Source: Marinifilum fragile JCM 15579 (GTDB lineage: Bacteria > Bacteroidota > Bacteroidia > Bacteroidales > Marinifilaceae). Taken from it: 64,000 bases of DNA. The position numbers and the translations under genes are program-made. The DNA is taken from NCBI RefSeq assembly GCF_001310955.1, contig NZ_BAZX01000006.1:62001-126000 (forward strand), given 5' to 3'. Of this stretch, positions 46,035 through 54,399 are shown piece by piece (position 1 is the first letter of the stretch; every line of letters begins with the position of its first letter). Under the pieces are notes generated by a model. It saw only the letters and a list, made by a program, of their open reading frames with translations, did no database searches and was not told the DNA's origin.

Positions 46035-47993
46035 ATGAGCGATACATTTAAATATCAGACGGAACAATTTGCCGACATTAAAATATTAAGATATCAGGTA
46101 CCTGGCTTTGGAGATTTAAGTTTGCAGCAAAAAAAGCTGATTTACTTTCTAGCTGAAGCTGCAAGGTGCGGTCGTGATATTCTATTCGATCAGAATAACA
46201 AGTACAACTTAAGGATAAGAAGAACTTTAGAAGCAATTGTAAAATCGTACGATGGAGATAGAGAGTCGGAAGATTTTAAGAATTTTTTGGTTTACACAAA
46301 AAGAGTGTGGTTCTCCAATGGTATTCATCATCATTATTCGATGGATAAGTTTCTGCCAGATTTCGATGAGGAGTATTTTGGTGACTTGCTGGCAAATACC
46401 AATTCTGATTTATTGCCATTGGGTGATAAAGAAGAGGTTATAGATCTAATGAATCAATTGGTGCCGGTAATTTTTGAGGAAAACACTGAGGCAAAAAGAG
46501 TTGTATTAAATCCTGATTTGGATTTAATTGCCGATTCGGCGAACAATTACTATGAAGGAGTTACTCAAAAAGAGGTAGAAGAATTCTACTCTAACGCAGA
46601 TAAGGGTGATACTGAGAGACCTCTGTCCATTGGTTTAAATTCGAAGTTGACCAAAGAAAATGGCCAATTAATTGAAAAAATCTGGAAGCTTGGAGGAATG
46701 TATTCTCCTGCAATTGAGAAAGTAGTTTTCTGGTTAGAGAAAGCGATAGAGGTTGCCGATAGTGATCTTCAGAAAGAATCATTAATAAAATTGGTTGATT
46801 TTTATAGAACAGGCGATTTAAAAATATTCGACGAATATTCTATTCTTTGGGTGAAGGATTTGGATGCTCATGTAGATGTGGTAAACGGATTTATCGAAGT
46901 TTATGGTGATGCACTAGCCTTTAAAGCAAGCTGGGAATCGGTGGTTAACTTTAAAGATATTGAAGCAACCAAGCGAACCGAAATTATCTCCAATAATGCT
47001 CAGTGGTTCGAGGATAATTCTCCTGTTGATGAGAGGTTTAAGAAGGATGAAGTAAAAGGTGTGAGTGCCAAAGTAATTACAGTTGCCATGTTGGGTGGGG
47101 ATTGTCATCCGGCTACGCCTATTGGAATTAACTTGCCAAATGCCGAATGGATTAGAAAAGAGCACGGAAGTAAATCCGTAACCATCGATAACATTACACA
47201 TGCCTATCATCAATCGTCGCTGAAAAGTGGAATGTTGGAAGAGTTTGCTTATAGCGATGAGGAAGTTGCAAGAGCGAAAGAGCATGGCTACTTAGGCGGA
47301 AATTTGCATACCGATTTGCATGAGTGTTTGGGGCATGGATCGGGACAATTGTTGCCAGGTGTTGGCATGGATGCCTTAAAGAATTATCACTCTACACTAG
47401 AAGAGGCAAGAGCCGATTTGTTTGCACTGTACTATATGATGGATCCGAAAATGGTTGAAATCGGTTTGATGCCAAGTTTGGATGTTGCAAAAGCTGAGTA
47501 TGATGGTTATATCCGCAACGGATTGTTGACTCAACTTACCCGTATAGAACTGGGTAAAGATATTGAGGAATCGCACATGCGAAACAGACAATTGATTGCA
47601 AAATGGGTATTTGAAAGGGGCGAGCATGTAATTGAGAAAGTGAAGAAGGAAGACAAAACTTTCTTTGTGGTGAAAGATTACGAAAAACTGAGAGAGCTAT
47701 TTGGAGAGTTGCTTGCCGAAGTGCAAAGAATCAAATCAGAAGGTGATTTTGAAGCAGGAAAGGCTTTGGTTGAGAATTACGGAGTTAAAGTGGATGAAGA
47801 GCTACACCAAGAGGTGAAAGAGAGGTTCGAAAAATTGAGTCTTGCAGCTTATGCTGGTTTCATCAATCCTAATTATCATCCAATCATTGAAAATGATGAG
47901 ATTGCTGATGTGGAGATATCCTATCCTATGGATTTTATGGAACAAATGTTAGAATACAGTGAAAAGTATTCTTTCTTGCCAAACATTAATTAA
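46035..47993 (+). CDS. M49-family dipeptidyl peptidase III-like metallopeptidase
   Basis: This 652-aa protein carries the variant zinc site H-E-C-L-G-H (residues 429-434, followed by G-S-G-Q) and E-E-A-R-A-D-L downstream, the two motifs of the M49 family. There is no signal peptide. M49 enzymes remove dipeptides from the N-termini of short peptides in the cytoplasm. Length and motif order agree with bacterial DPP III. It ends a run of co-directional genes and is followed by a strong terminator. Confidence 0.88.
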   Translation: MSDTFKYQTEQFADIKILRYQVPGFGDLSLQQKKLIYFLAEAARCGRDILFDQNNKYNLRIRRTLEAIVKSYDGDRESEDFKNFLVYTKRVWFSNGIHHHYSMDKFLPDFDEEYFGDLLANTNSDLLPLGDKEEVIDLMNQLVPVIFEENTEAKRVVLNPDLDLIADSANNYYEGVTQKEVEEFYSNADKGDTERPLSIGLNSKLTKENGQLIEKIWKLGGMYSPAIEKVVFWLEKAIEVADSDLQKESLIKLVDFYRTGDLKIFDEYSILWVKDLDAHVDVVNGFIEVYGDALAFKASWESVVNFKDIEATKRTEIISNNAQWFEDNSPVDERFKKDEVKGVSAKVITVAMLGGDCHPATPIGINLPNAEWIRKEHGSKSVTIDNITHAYHQSSLKSGMLEEFAYSDEEVARAKEHGYLGGNLHTDLHECLGHGSGQLLPGVGMDALKNYHSTLEEARADLFALYYMMDPKMVEIGLMPSLDVAKAEYDGYIRNGLLTQLTRIELGKDIEESHMRNRQLIAKWVFERGEHVIEKVKKEDKTFFVVKDYEKLRELFGELLAEVQRIKSEGDFEAGKALVENYGVKVDEELHQEVKERFEKLSLAAYAGFINPNYHPIIENDEIADVEISYPMDFMEQMLEYSEKYSFLPNIN

Positions 47994-48027
47994 GCTGAGC
48001 TAAAGTTATTTAGAAAATTGATAATAA

Positions 48028-48056
48028 AAAGAGGTCGGAGCGACCTCTTTTTTTTT
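48028..48056 (+). terminator. Intrinsic terminator of the M49 gene
   Basis: AAAGAGGTCG / CGACCTCTTT stem, 3-nt loop, nine T. Confidence 0.9.
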
Positions 48057-48071
48057 GTAATTTTATGATCT

Positions 48072-49112
48072 ATGAAAAAAACTCTGACTCTAATATTACT
48101 GACGCTTTCCTTACAAGCATTCTCACAAAAACATTTTGTAGAATTTCAAGATCAAAAAGTACCATCCACTTCCACATTCCGATCAATTCAGGTATATGAT
48201 GATTCATGCATTTGGATTGGAGGTACCAATGGAAATTATTGCTACACAAATAATGGTGGACAAAGCTGGCAGAAAGCAATCGTGCCTGGTGCTGAAAAAT
48301 TGGATTTTAGAGATTTGCACATGTTTAGCCAGAATCACATTGTACTTATGAGCTGTGGAAATGGTAAGGATTCCAGAATCTATATTACCAAGGATGGAGG
48401 TAAAAACTGGAAAATGACTACCCAGAATAAGCATGAAAAAGCTTTCTACAATGGAATTGATTTTTGGAATGAAAAGGATGGAATCTTAACCAGCGATGCC
48501 ATCGATGAAAAACCATATGTGCTGATTACGAATAATGGAGGAGAATCTTGGGAGAGGTTGATGCCTAATGAAATTCCTGATTTACTGGAGGGAGAATATG
48601 CTTTTGCTGCCAGCGGTACAGGAATCATTACACGTGGAGATGCTGAGGTATGGATTGCAACAGGAGGATTGCACTCAAGAATTTTTTATTCGGCCGATAA
48701 GGGAAAGAATTGGGAGGTGAATGAAACGCCAATTATACAAGGGACATCAACAGAAGGAATCTACTCTTTCTATATAAATGACAAGAACAAAGCCATTTCG
48801 GTTGGAGGTAACTATAAGAAGATTGAAGATTGCAAGAGAAATGTAATTGTTTCGAAGGATTCAGGGAAAAGCTGGAAGTTGGCACTGGGAGCGGAAAAAT
48901 TGGCATTTAAAGAGTGTGTGAAACAATTGGATACCCATGTTTGGATGGCTACCGGACCAAGTGGTACTGCACTATCGATTGATGATGGAGAAAATTGGAC
49001 CGAGGTTGACAACAGACCATTTCATACTTTCGATTATGATGCCAAAAGTAAAACAGGTTATTTGGCTGGCGGAAAAGGCAGTGTTGTAAAGTTTTATTTG
49101 AAGAAAAAATAA
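48072..49112 (+). CDS. Secreted Ycf48/BNR-repeat beta-propeller protein
   Basis: The 346-aa protein has a signal peptide (Q-A-F-S-Q) and repeated Asp-box/BNR motifs: N-N-G-G-Q-S-W, K-D-G-G-K-N-W, N-N-G-G-E-S-W, A-D-K-G-K-N-W, K-D-S-G-K-S-W and D-D-G-E-N-W, i.e. about six blades. This is the Ycf48/sialidase-like propeller fold, used for protein binding or assembly. There is no sialidase catalytic set, so I make no enzymatic claim. It has its own promoter region after the terminator at 48056. Confidence 0.85.
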   Translation: MKKTLTLILLTLSLQAFSQKHFVEFQDQKVPSTSTFRSIQVYDDSCIWIGGTNGNYCYTNNGGQSWQKAIVPGAEKLDFRDLHMFSQNHIVLMSCGNGKDSRIYITKDGGKNWKMTTQNKHEKAFYNGIDFWNEKDGILTSDAIDEKPYVLITNNGGESWERLMPNEIPDLLEGEYAFAASGTGIITRGDAEVWIATGGLHSRIFYSADKGKNWEVNETPIIQGTSTEGIYSFYINDKNKAISVGGNYKKIEDCKRNVIVSKDSGKSWKLALGAEKLAFKECVKQLDTHVWMATGPSGTALSIDDGENWTEVDNRPFHTFDYDAKSKTGYLAGGKGSVVKFYLKKK

Positions 49113-49179
49113 CAGGACAATCGTGTAAGCAAACCCATCTGGTTTTGCTTCACTTACAATAAGACCAAAACAAATTATA

Positions 49180-50442
49180 ATGAACAAAAAATTTATACTT
49201 GCAATTGCGGGCCTAATGTTGTCATGTACTGGCTTTGCTCAGGACATGGATTACACCAAAAAGCTGGTAGAAAAATTAAGCTCTAAAGAATTTCATGGAC
49301 GTGGATATGTGAAGAAGGGCGATAGTATTGCTGCGGCATATCTTTCTAAGGAAATGAAAAGTATTAAGTTGAAATCTCTTACCGAAAATTATTATCAGTC
49401 CTATTCAATTTCGGTAAATACTTTTGCAAAAAACACCAAATTGGCTCTTGATGGAAAGGAATTAAAGCCAGCAAGTGAATATGTAGTGAATCCGAATGCA
49501 AAACCAGGAAAAGGTGAAGCCAAACTTACCTGGATTACTAAGGATATCCTTACCAACTCGTATGCTTTGGGTACGTTTATGAAGAAAGACCATTCCAATT
49601 CATTCTTAGCAATTGATTCAACAGGTTTGAACAATCCTGAATTGTACGACTTTGCACAGGCCATGATGAAAAAGAATGTTTTCGATGCAAAGGGAATGGT
49701 TCTGATCAATGACAAATTAAAATATTCTGCAAAGAACAAGTTGGTTGATTTTACCACTTTACTGGTTAAAACAGATGTAATTAACCCACAAGTAAAAACC
49801 ATTCAGTACGATATTCAGAGCGAGTTTATTGAAGATTACAAAACACAGAATTTGGTGGGATACATTCCCGGCAAAACAGATACTTGCGTTTTGTTTACGG
49901 CTCACTACGATCATTTAGGATATTACGGAGATAACATGTATCCAGGCGCAAACGATAATGCAAGCGGTGTTGCCATGGTAATGAACTTGGCGAAATATTT
50001 TAAAGCCCAAAAGAAGAAGCCACATTATACTCTGGTTTTCGCATTGTTTAGTGCCGAAGAAGCCGGTTTATTGGGATCGAAGCATTACGTAGAACATCCA
50101 CTGTTCCCATTGGAGCAAACCAAAATGGTTTTAAACTTCGATATGGTGGCAACAGGAGAGAAGGGCATCTTTGTGATTAATGGCAAAAGTGTACCTGGTG
50201 AAATGGAAAAGATCAACGCCATTAATAAGGAAAAGGACTATGTATTTAAAATGTATCCAACAGGAGAATCTTCTTCATCTGATCATGCATCATTTCACGA
50301 CAAAGGCGTAAAGGCTGTGTTTTTCTATACCCATAGTGATAATGCCGATTACCACGAAACTACTGATACTGCAGATAAATTATCATACAAGCAATTCGAA
50401 GGAATCTTTAAGCTGGTAAGAGATTATACGGAAATGAAATAA
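49180..50442 (+). CDS. Secreted M28-family zinc aminopeptidase
   Basis: This 420-aa protein has a signal peptide (C-T-G-F-A-Q) and M28 metal motifs: F-T-A-H-Y-D-H-L-G (first His/Asp), P-G-A-N-D-N-A-S-G (bridging Asp), S-A-E-E-A-G-L-L-G-S (Glu pair), N-F-D-M-V and a late D-Y-H-E-T-T-D-T. The family binds two zinc ions and removes N-terminal residues from peptides. It would work in the periplasm or outside the cell. The long N-terminal region (25-200) contains a PA-like insert. Confidence 0.9.
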   Translation: MNKKFILAIAGLMLSCTGFAQDMDYTKKLVEKLSSKEFHGRGYVKKGDSIAAAYLSKEMKSIKLKSLTENYYQSYSISVNTFAKNTKLALDGKELKPASEYVVNPNAKPGKGEAKLTWITKDILTNSYALGTFMKKDHSNSFLAIDSTGLNNPELYDFAQAMMKKNVFDAKGMVLINDKLKYSAKNKLVDFTTLLVKTDVINPQVKTIQYDIQSEFIEDYKTQNLVGYIPGKTDTCVLFTAHYDHLGYYGDNMYPGANDNASGVAMVMNLAKYFKAQKKKPHYTLVFALFSAEEAGLLGSKHYVEHPLFPLEQTKMVLNFDMVATGEKGIFVINGKSVPGEMEKINAINKEKDYVFKMYPTGESSSSDHASFHDKGVKAVFFYTHSDNADYHETTDTADKLSYKQFEGIFKLVRDYTEMK

Positions 50443-50449
50443 GTATCGA

Positions 50450-50635
50450 ATGCATTTATATTCAGTACATATTATTGGCACTTTTATTAGGTATATTTCT
50501 ATATTGGTAATCGGCCTGATAGAATGGAAAAAACCACCATCTCTTAAAAGTATTTATGAAGATGATAATTCTTGGTTTGGGGTTAAAAGTTTGCTTATTA
50601 TCTTGGTGTTATATTATTTTATAAACCATTATTAA
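50450..50635 (+). CDS. Small two-TM membrane protein
   Basis: A 61-codon ORF 7 bp after the M28 stop has two hydrophobic stretches (Y-I-S-I-L-V-I-G-L-I and L-L-I-I-L-V-L-Y-Y-F-I) separated by a charged loop (E-W-K-K-P-P-S-L-K-S-I-Y-E-D-D-N). The layout, TM, charged S-L-K-S-I-Y loop, TM, resembles short membrane proteins that I have seen in other Bacteroidota. Function unknown; a chance ORF is possible but the amino-acid pattern is regular. Confidence 0.5.
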   Translation: MHLYSVHIIGTFIRYISILVIGLIEWKKPPSLKSIYEDDNSWFGVKSLLIILVLYYFINHY

Positions 50636-50849
50636 AATAAAAGCTTGATGCTCTCACTCCAAGTGAGGGTATCAATATTACATCAGAAAAACAAAATTTT
50701 ACCACAAAGGAAAACGAAGGATTTCACAAAGAAACACAAAGGGCTTTTGCTAATGGCGAGGGCTCTTTTTTATGAAATTTTTATTGTAGAGAAGATTTAT
50801 AATTAATGGGTAATGTGGGTAAAATGAGTAGAGTGTGGAAATTTCTTTT
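50636..50849. other. Spacer before the tandem repeat array
   Basis: About 210 bp between the small ORF and the array. It contains short A-rich direct repeats such as CACAAAG and no gene. Confidence 0.45.
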
Positions 50850-51063
50850 GGCAAAATTCTCCCGACGAGTGGAGTAGTCAAAATTCTCATGGAAAAACAC
50901 TCTCGACAGGTGGAGTTGTGAAAATCCACGCGGAAAAATGCTCTCGACGAGTGGAGTTGTCAAATTCCACACGGAAAAATGCTCTCGACGAGCGGAGAGG
51001 GGAAAATTTCAATGGAAAAGAGCTCTCGACAGATAGTGAGAAGGAAATTCTGTTGGCAATTTG
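50850..51063. repeat. Five 41-bp tandem repeats plus a partial sixth
   Basis: Units start at 50850, 50891, 50932, 50973 and 51014, all exactly 41 bp, with a truncated copy GGCAATTTG at 51055. The most conserved part is GGAAAAATGCTCTCGACGAG, followed by GTGGAGTTGTC. Divergence grows toward the outer copies. There is no unique spacer between units, so it is not a CRISPR array. Confidence 0.9.
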
Positions 51064-51075
51064 TTATTTGGGTAG

Positions 51076-51095
51076 AGACGTAGCATGCTACGTCT
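51076..51095. repeat. Perfect 20-bp palindrome AGACGTAGCATGCTACGTCT
   Basis: A 20-bp perfect palindrome. Similar GTAGAGACGTAGCATGCTACGTCTCTAC-like dyads occur as dispersed repeats in several Bacteroidota and cyanobacteria (from memory). Confidence 0.75.
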
Positions 51096-51114
51096 GTACG
51101 GTGTGGCATAAAAG

Positions 51115-51158
51115 AAAACCTGCCAGTCTCGATATTTATCGAGACTGGCAGGTTTTTT
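51115..51158. terminator. Very strong hairpin, terminator for both strands
   Basis: AAAACCTGCCAGTCTCGATA pairs perfectly with its 20-bp inverse and is followed by TTTTTT on the plus strand. The minus-strand DUF5686 gene ends at 51180 so its transcripts would also stop here. Confidence 0.9.
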
Positions 51159-51179
51159 AATGATATTCTAGAATTGTTT

Positions 51180-53810
51180 TTAAAAATTAAATTTCAACTT
51201 TACCCCAGTATCTCTGTGATGTTTGCCATCAAAGCTCCACACAACTTCAACATCCATAAATAGGAAGATTTGTGACAATCCGTAACCCACTTCCCAATAG
51301 TTTTTCTTGTTTTCGTGTGTTAGGTAGTTGGCAAAAACTCTTTCCTGAATGGCCAATGAATTGTTCAAAATTGGCAAGCGTTTCAGTAAGAATCGGTCAG
51401 ACTCATATTGCAAGTGTGCCTCAAGATAATCTTCGGTGGTTGAATGCTGATAGTAATCCAACAAACGGAAAGTGTTTAAACCACCACCCAACATTACTGT
51501 AGGTTTGCTGGTATTAAAGTGTTTAAAATCCGAAAAGTGCATGTTGTCACTAGTTAGAAAGCTTCCTGCTTTCACATTATAGGATATTCTATCATTAAAT
51601 CCGGTTTCAAACTCTTGTCTAATCGAGGCTTCGAGCAAGGAGTAATCGGCTTCCGAATCGAAAACATCTTTAATGGCTTGTTTGTATCTTAAGCCGAATG
51701 TTGGTTGATTGTGATACCAGGTCATTCGTTTTACACCTTTTGCGATAGAATATCTATGTCGTGGCGTGTATTCCAATTTTGCTTCGACACTAAATGCCTT
51801 GTTGTCTTGCACCAATAAAGGATCAACTCCTTCAGGAATATTGATGGTATATTCATTATCATCAGGATTGGAAATGTACCATGAGTTGTTATTGTACAAC
51901 TGCTTTCGATTTGCATATTCAACGCTAGCGGATAATCTTAAACCATTTGCCAAATCGGTATTGTGCCAAATGTTGATGTAGTTTTTATCATACAGTTTCA
52001 TGTAATTGTCTTTAAAATACAATGAACTGATGGCATTAAGAAGTGGATCGACACCTGTTTTTCCATTAAAATCGACAGCTTTGCTTCCCAAACCAAAACC
52101 AATGTACGATCGTTTTAATCCATTGTAACGATAATATGTGCTTAAGGAATAATCGAGATGTTCTCTCGAAAATGCATAGGTGAATTCAGGACTTAAAGTG
52201 AACAAATGACCTAAAGTGTCGGATTTGGTATATCGAAAAGGAGCATTAAAGGTAAATCCCTGAATAGTATTGTATGATACCTTATCGAAACTTAACAATC
52301 CCGGAGTAGTGAAATTTGAGTTCGATTCTTTGTATTTGTATGTTTTACCAAAAAGCAAGTGATTGAATTTAAATTTGCGATTGGCAATTCGTACCGAGTC
52401 CTTGTACTCCGGAGTGTTGCGAACAATTTCCATGGAGTCCTTTTTCTCGAAACTGATTTTTTCATCTTCCGATAGAGGAATCGGACGCATTTCTGCCCAA
52501 TACAAAGAGTCTTTGTCTTTGGCATCCTTGGCCATTTTCACCTTTTCAATTTTGATTTCCAATGGCTCTCGCACCTTTTCCTTTTTAGGTTTTTCGGTGT
52601 CCTTTTCCATTAGACGGGCCAGTTTGCGCATTTCGGAATTGCTCATGTCATCCTTCTCCAGAAGCGTTTGAATTTCTTGCTTGCGCTTTTGTTCTTTTAC
52701 TGACAAGACTTTGGATTCCTGATTGCCCAATTCTGCCACTTGTGCTTCTTCCTGCTTTTTCGAGATGTCAAGTTTTTTCAGATAGTCATGGTCCAAATCA
52801 GGATTTAGAGTAATCTGGTAATCCTTAATAGAGGCAACATACATGCCTTCCAATCCGAATCCCATGCCTTTAAATTGGATGTTGAAATCGAAACTTACCG
52901 GCATCCAAACCTCCTCTTTTACCGGAGCATACAGTTGGTGCATGTGCACATCGGTCATTGGTAAATTCAATTTTAAATCGGCAGAGTGAATGTTCCAGTA
53001 GTTTTCGGCAATATTAATGTAACCACGAAACAAATCTTTCCCTTTTCTTTTGGGTGTAACCTTAATTTTGTTGATCATTCGCCCTTGATCTTCAAAAACC
53101 GATTCAAGTTCGAAACGATATACCGCAAAAGCAGTTTTATCGAGCGGAGAGATGAATCCTTCATCTTTGGTGTTGTACAAGTTGGCAGTAATAAACTGCA
53201 TCGGGTCGGCTTGCTCGCCCAAACCAGATGAACGTATCGAGATCACCTCTTCTTTTACCTTATCAGGCAATTCGAAATGAATTTTCGAAATGTTTTCGGT
53301 TACGAAAGTTTTTCCTTCCGTAATGCCTTCTTCTGCCAGTTTCTTTTTAAATAATCGGGGTACGCTGGTTACTTTTCCCGATCCTTTCAGGTAAACCATA
53401 TTGTTGTATTCGCTAACCTGCTTGGTGTAATAATCGCCCATTGCAATGGCTTTACGCATTACATAGTAAGCAGGATCTTCGCCGCTGGCCAACACCTTAA
53501 CCTCTTTAAGCTGGTAGGTTTGAGGAGCCAGGGCAACGTCCATGTTCAGGTCATTTTCTGTCATGTTAACAACAACTTCTTTGGTCTGATATCCGAGGTA
53601 CCTGTAATGTAAATTCCATGTTCCTTTTGCAAGATCCATATAATACTCCCCATCGATATTTGATGTGGTACCGGTTGCCAATTCCTTGATGTAAATGTTG
53701 GCAAATGGAATGGGTTTTCCATCTAAATCTGTGATCTTACCGCTAATTTTCTGAGCATATCCCGATAAAGAAATCAGGAAGAAGAGAATGATAGTGTAAA
53801 TTTTTGTCAT
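51180..53810 (-). CDS. DUF5686-family outer-membrane protein with carboxypeptidase-like regulatory domain
   Basis: This 876-aa protein has a signal peptide (L-S-G-Y-A-Q), an N-terminal carboxypeptidase-like regulatory beta-sandwich (I-S-G-K-I-T-D-L-D-G-K-P-I-P-F-A-N-I, about 20-105), a middle region with a Lys/Glu-rich segment (about 355-480) and a C-terminal half of beta strands ending in V-K-L-K-F-N-F, an outer-membrane barrel-type final strand. This is the usual DUF5686 plan in Bacteroidota. There is no TonB box or plug. The function of the family is not known to me. Confidence 0.88.
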   Translation of the reverse strand: MTKIYTIILFFLISLSGYAQKISGKITDLDGKPIPFANIYIKELATGTTSNIDGEYYMDLAKGTWNLHYRYLGYQTKEVVVNMTENDLNMDVALAPQTYQLKEVKVLASGEDPAYYVMRKAIAMGDYYTKQVSEYNNMVYLKGSGKVTSVPRLFKKKLAEEGITEGKTFVTENISKIHFELPDKVKEEVISIRSSGLGEQADPMQFITANLYNTKDEGFISPLDKTAFAVYRFELESVFEDQGRMINKIKVTPKRKGKDLFRGYINIAENYWNIHSADLKLNLPMTDVHMHQLYAPVKEEVWMPVSFDFNIQFKGMGFGLEGMYVASIKDYQITLNPDLDHDYLKKLDISKKQEEAQVAELGNQESKVLSVKEQKRKQEIQTLLEKDDMSNSEMRKLARLMEKDTEKPKKEKVREPLEIKIEKVKMAKDAKDKDSLYWAEMRPIPLSEDEKISFEKKDSMEIVRNTPEYKDSVRIANRKFKFNHLLFGKTYKYKESNSNFTTPGLLSFDKVSYNTIQGFTFNAPFRYTKSDTLGHLFTLSPEFTYAFSREHLDYSLSTYYRYNGLKRSYIGFGLGSKAVDFNGKTGVDPLLNAISSLYFKDNYMKLYDKNYINIWHNTDLANGLRLSASVEYANRKQLYNNNSWYISNPDDNEYTINIPEGVDPLLVQDNKAFSVEAKLEYTPRHRYSIAKGVKRMTWYHNQPTFGLRYKQAIKDVFDSEADYSLLEASIRQEFETGFNDRISYNVKAGSFLTSDNMHFSDFKHFNTSKPTVMLGGGLNTFRLLDYYQHSTTEDYLEAHLQYESDRFLLKRLPILNNSLAIQERVFANYLTHENKKNYWEVGYGLSQIFLFMDVEVVWSFDGKHHRDTGVKLKFNF

Positions 53811-54399
53811 GTTTGGCTTTGTTTAATAAGTGTGTGATGGTTTTGTATTTATTTTTGTTACATATTCAATTGTTGTATTGTGAACAATAGGATTTGTATT
53901 GAAAAGTGTGAATTTATGAAAAGTATGTTTTTTTATTAAACGCTTTAAGAAGTTTTATGTTTTTTTAACAGCTTTGCTGGTGTGTAATGACAAGAAATAA
54001 CTTGCTACAAATAATAGATTTCGGTGCTCTGCACCTAGAAACACTTTAGCTTAATAATACTACAAATATTGCGCAGATCTGCTGCTTATTTTATCTCTTT
54101 TAATTGAATTTTTGTATGGTGCAGAGTATCGGAAATATTTTTAGCCATCAGAATAAATTATGGAAAGAGGTACAGCGCACCGAAATATATGTTTGGCTAT
54201 TTAATTCATAAAAGTCAATCATGAATTTTAGATGATCTTAGAAAAAATGAAGTTTTTGCACGTTTTAATTAGACGAAGCTGACAGAATTCTGCATTTTTT
54301 TCACCTTTTCTGTCTTAATGTCATAATTATTGTAATGGCACAAGCTTTGACTAAAGGCAAGAGTAAAATTGAAAATTAATCTTTAAAAACAATATAACT
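53811..54399. other. Upstream region of htpG with an inverted-repeat element
   Basis: 590 bp without a gene. The first 200 bp are AT-rich; 54018-54186 is the repeat listed separately; the last 200 bp lead to htpG and carry CTGACAG/CTGTC and TGTCATAATTATTGTAATGGCA dyad-like sequences that could be stress-promoter elements. No promoter is assigned with confidence. Confidence 0.5.
54018..54186. repeat. MITE-like element with 18-bp terminal inverted repeats
   Basis: ATTTCGGTGCTCTGCACC at 54018-54035 and GGTACAGCGCACCGAAAT at 54169-54186 are inverted copies (16 of 18 match). A third, partial copy GGTGCAGAG (54118-54126) lies inside. The 169-bp span has no ORF. No clear target-site duplication was seen. 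Confidence 0.65.

Noticed and set aside
50850..51063. CRISPR array
   Set aside because: The units are contiguous 41-bp tandem copies without unique spacers, and no cas genes are present.
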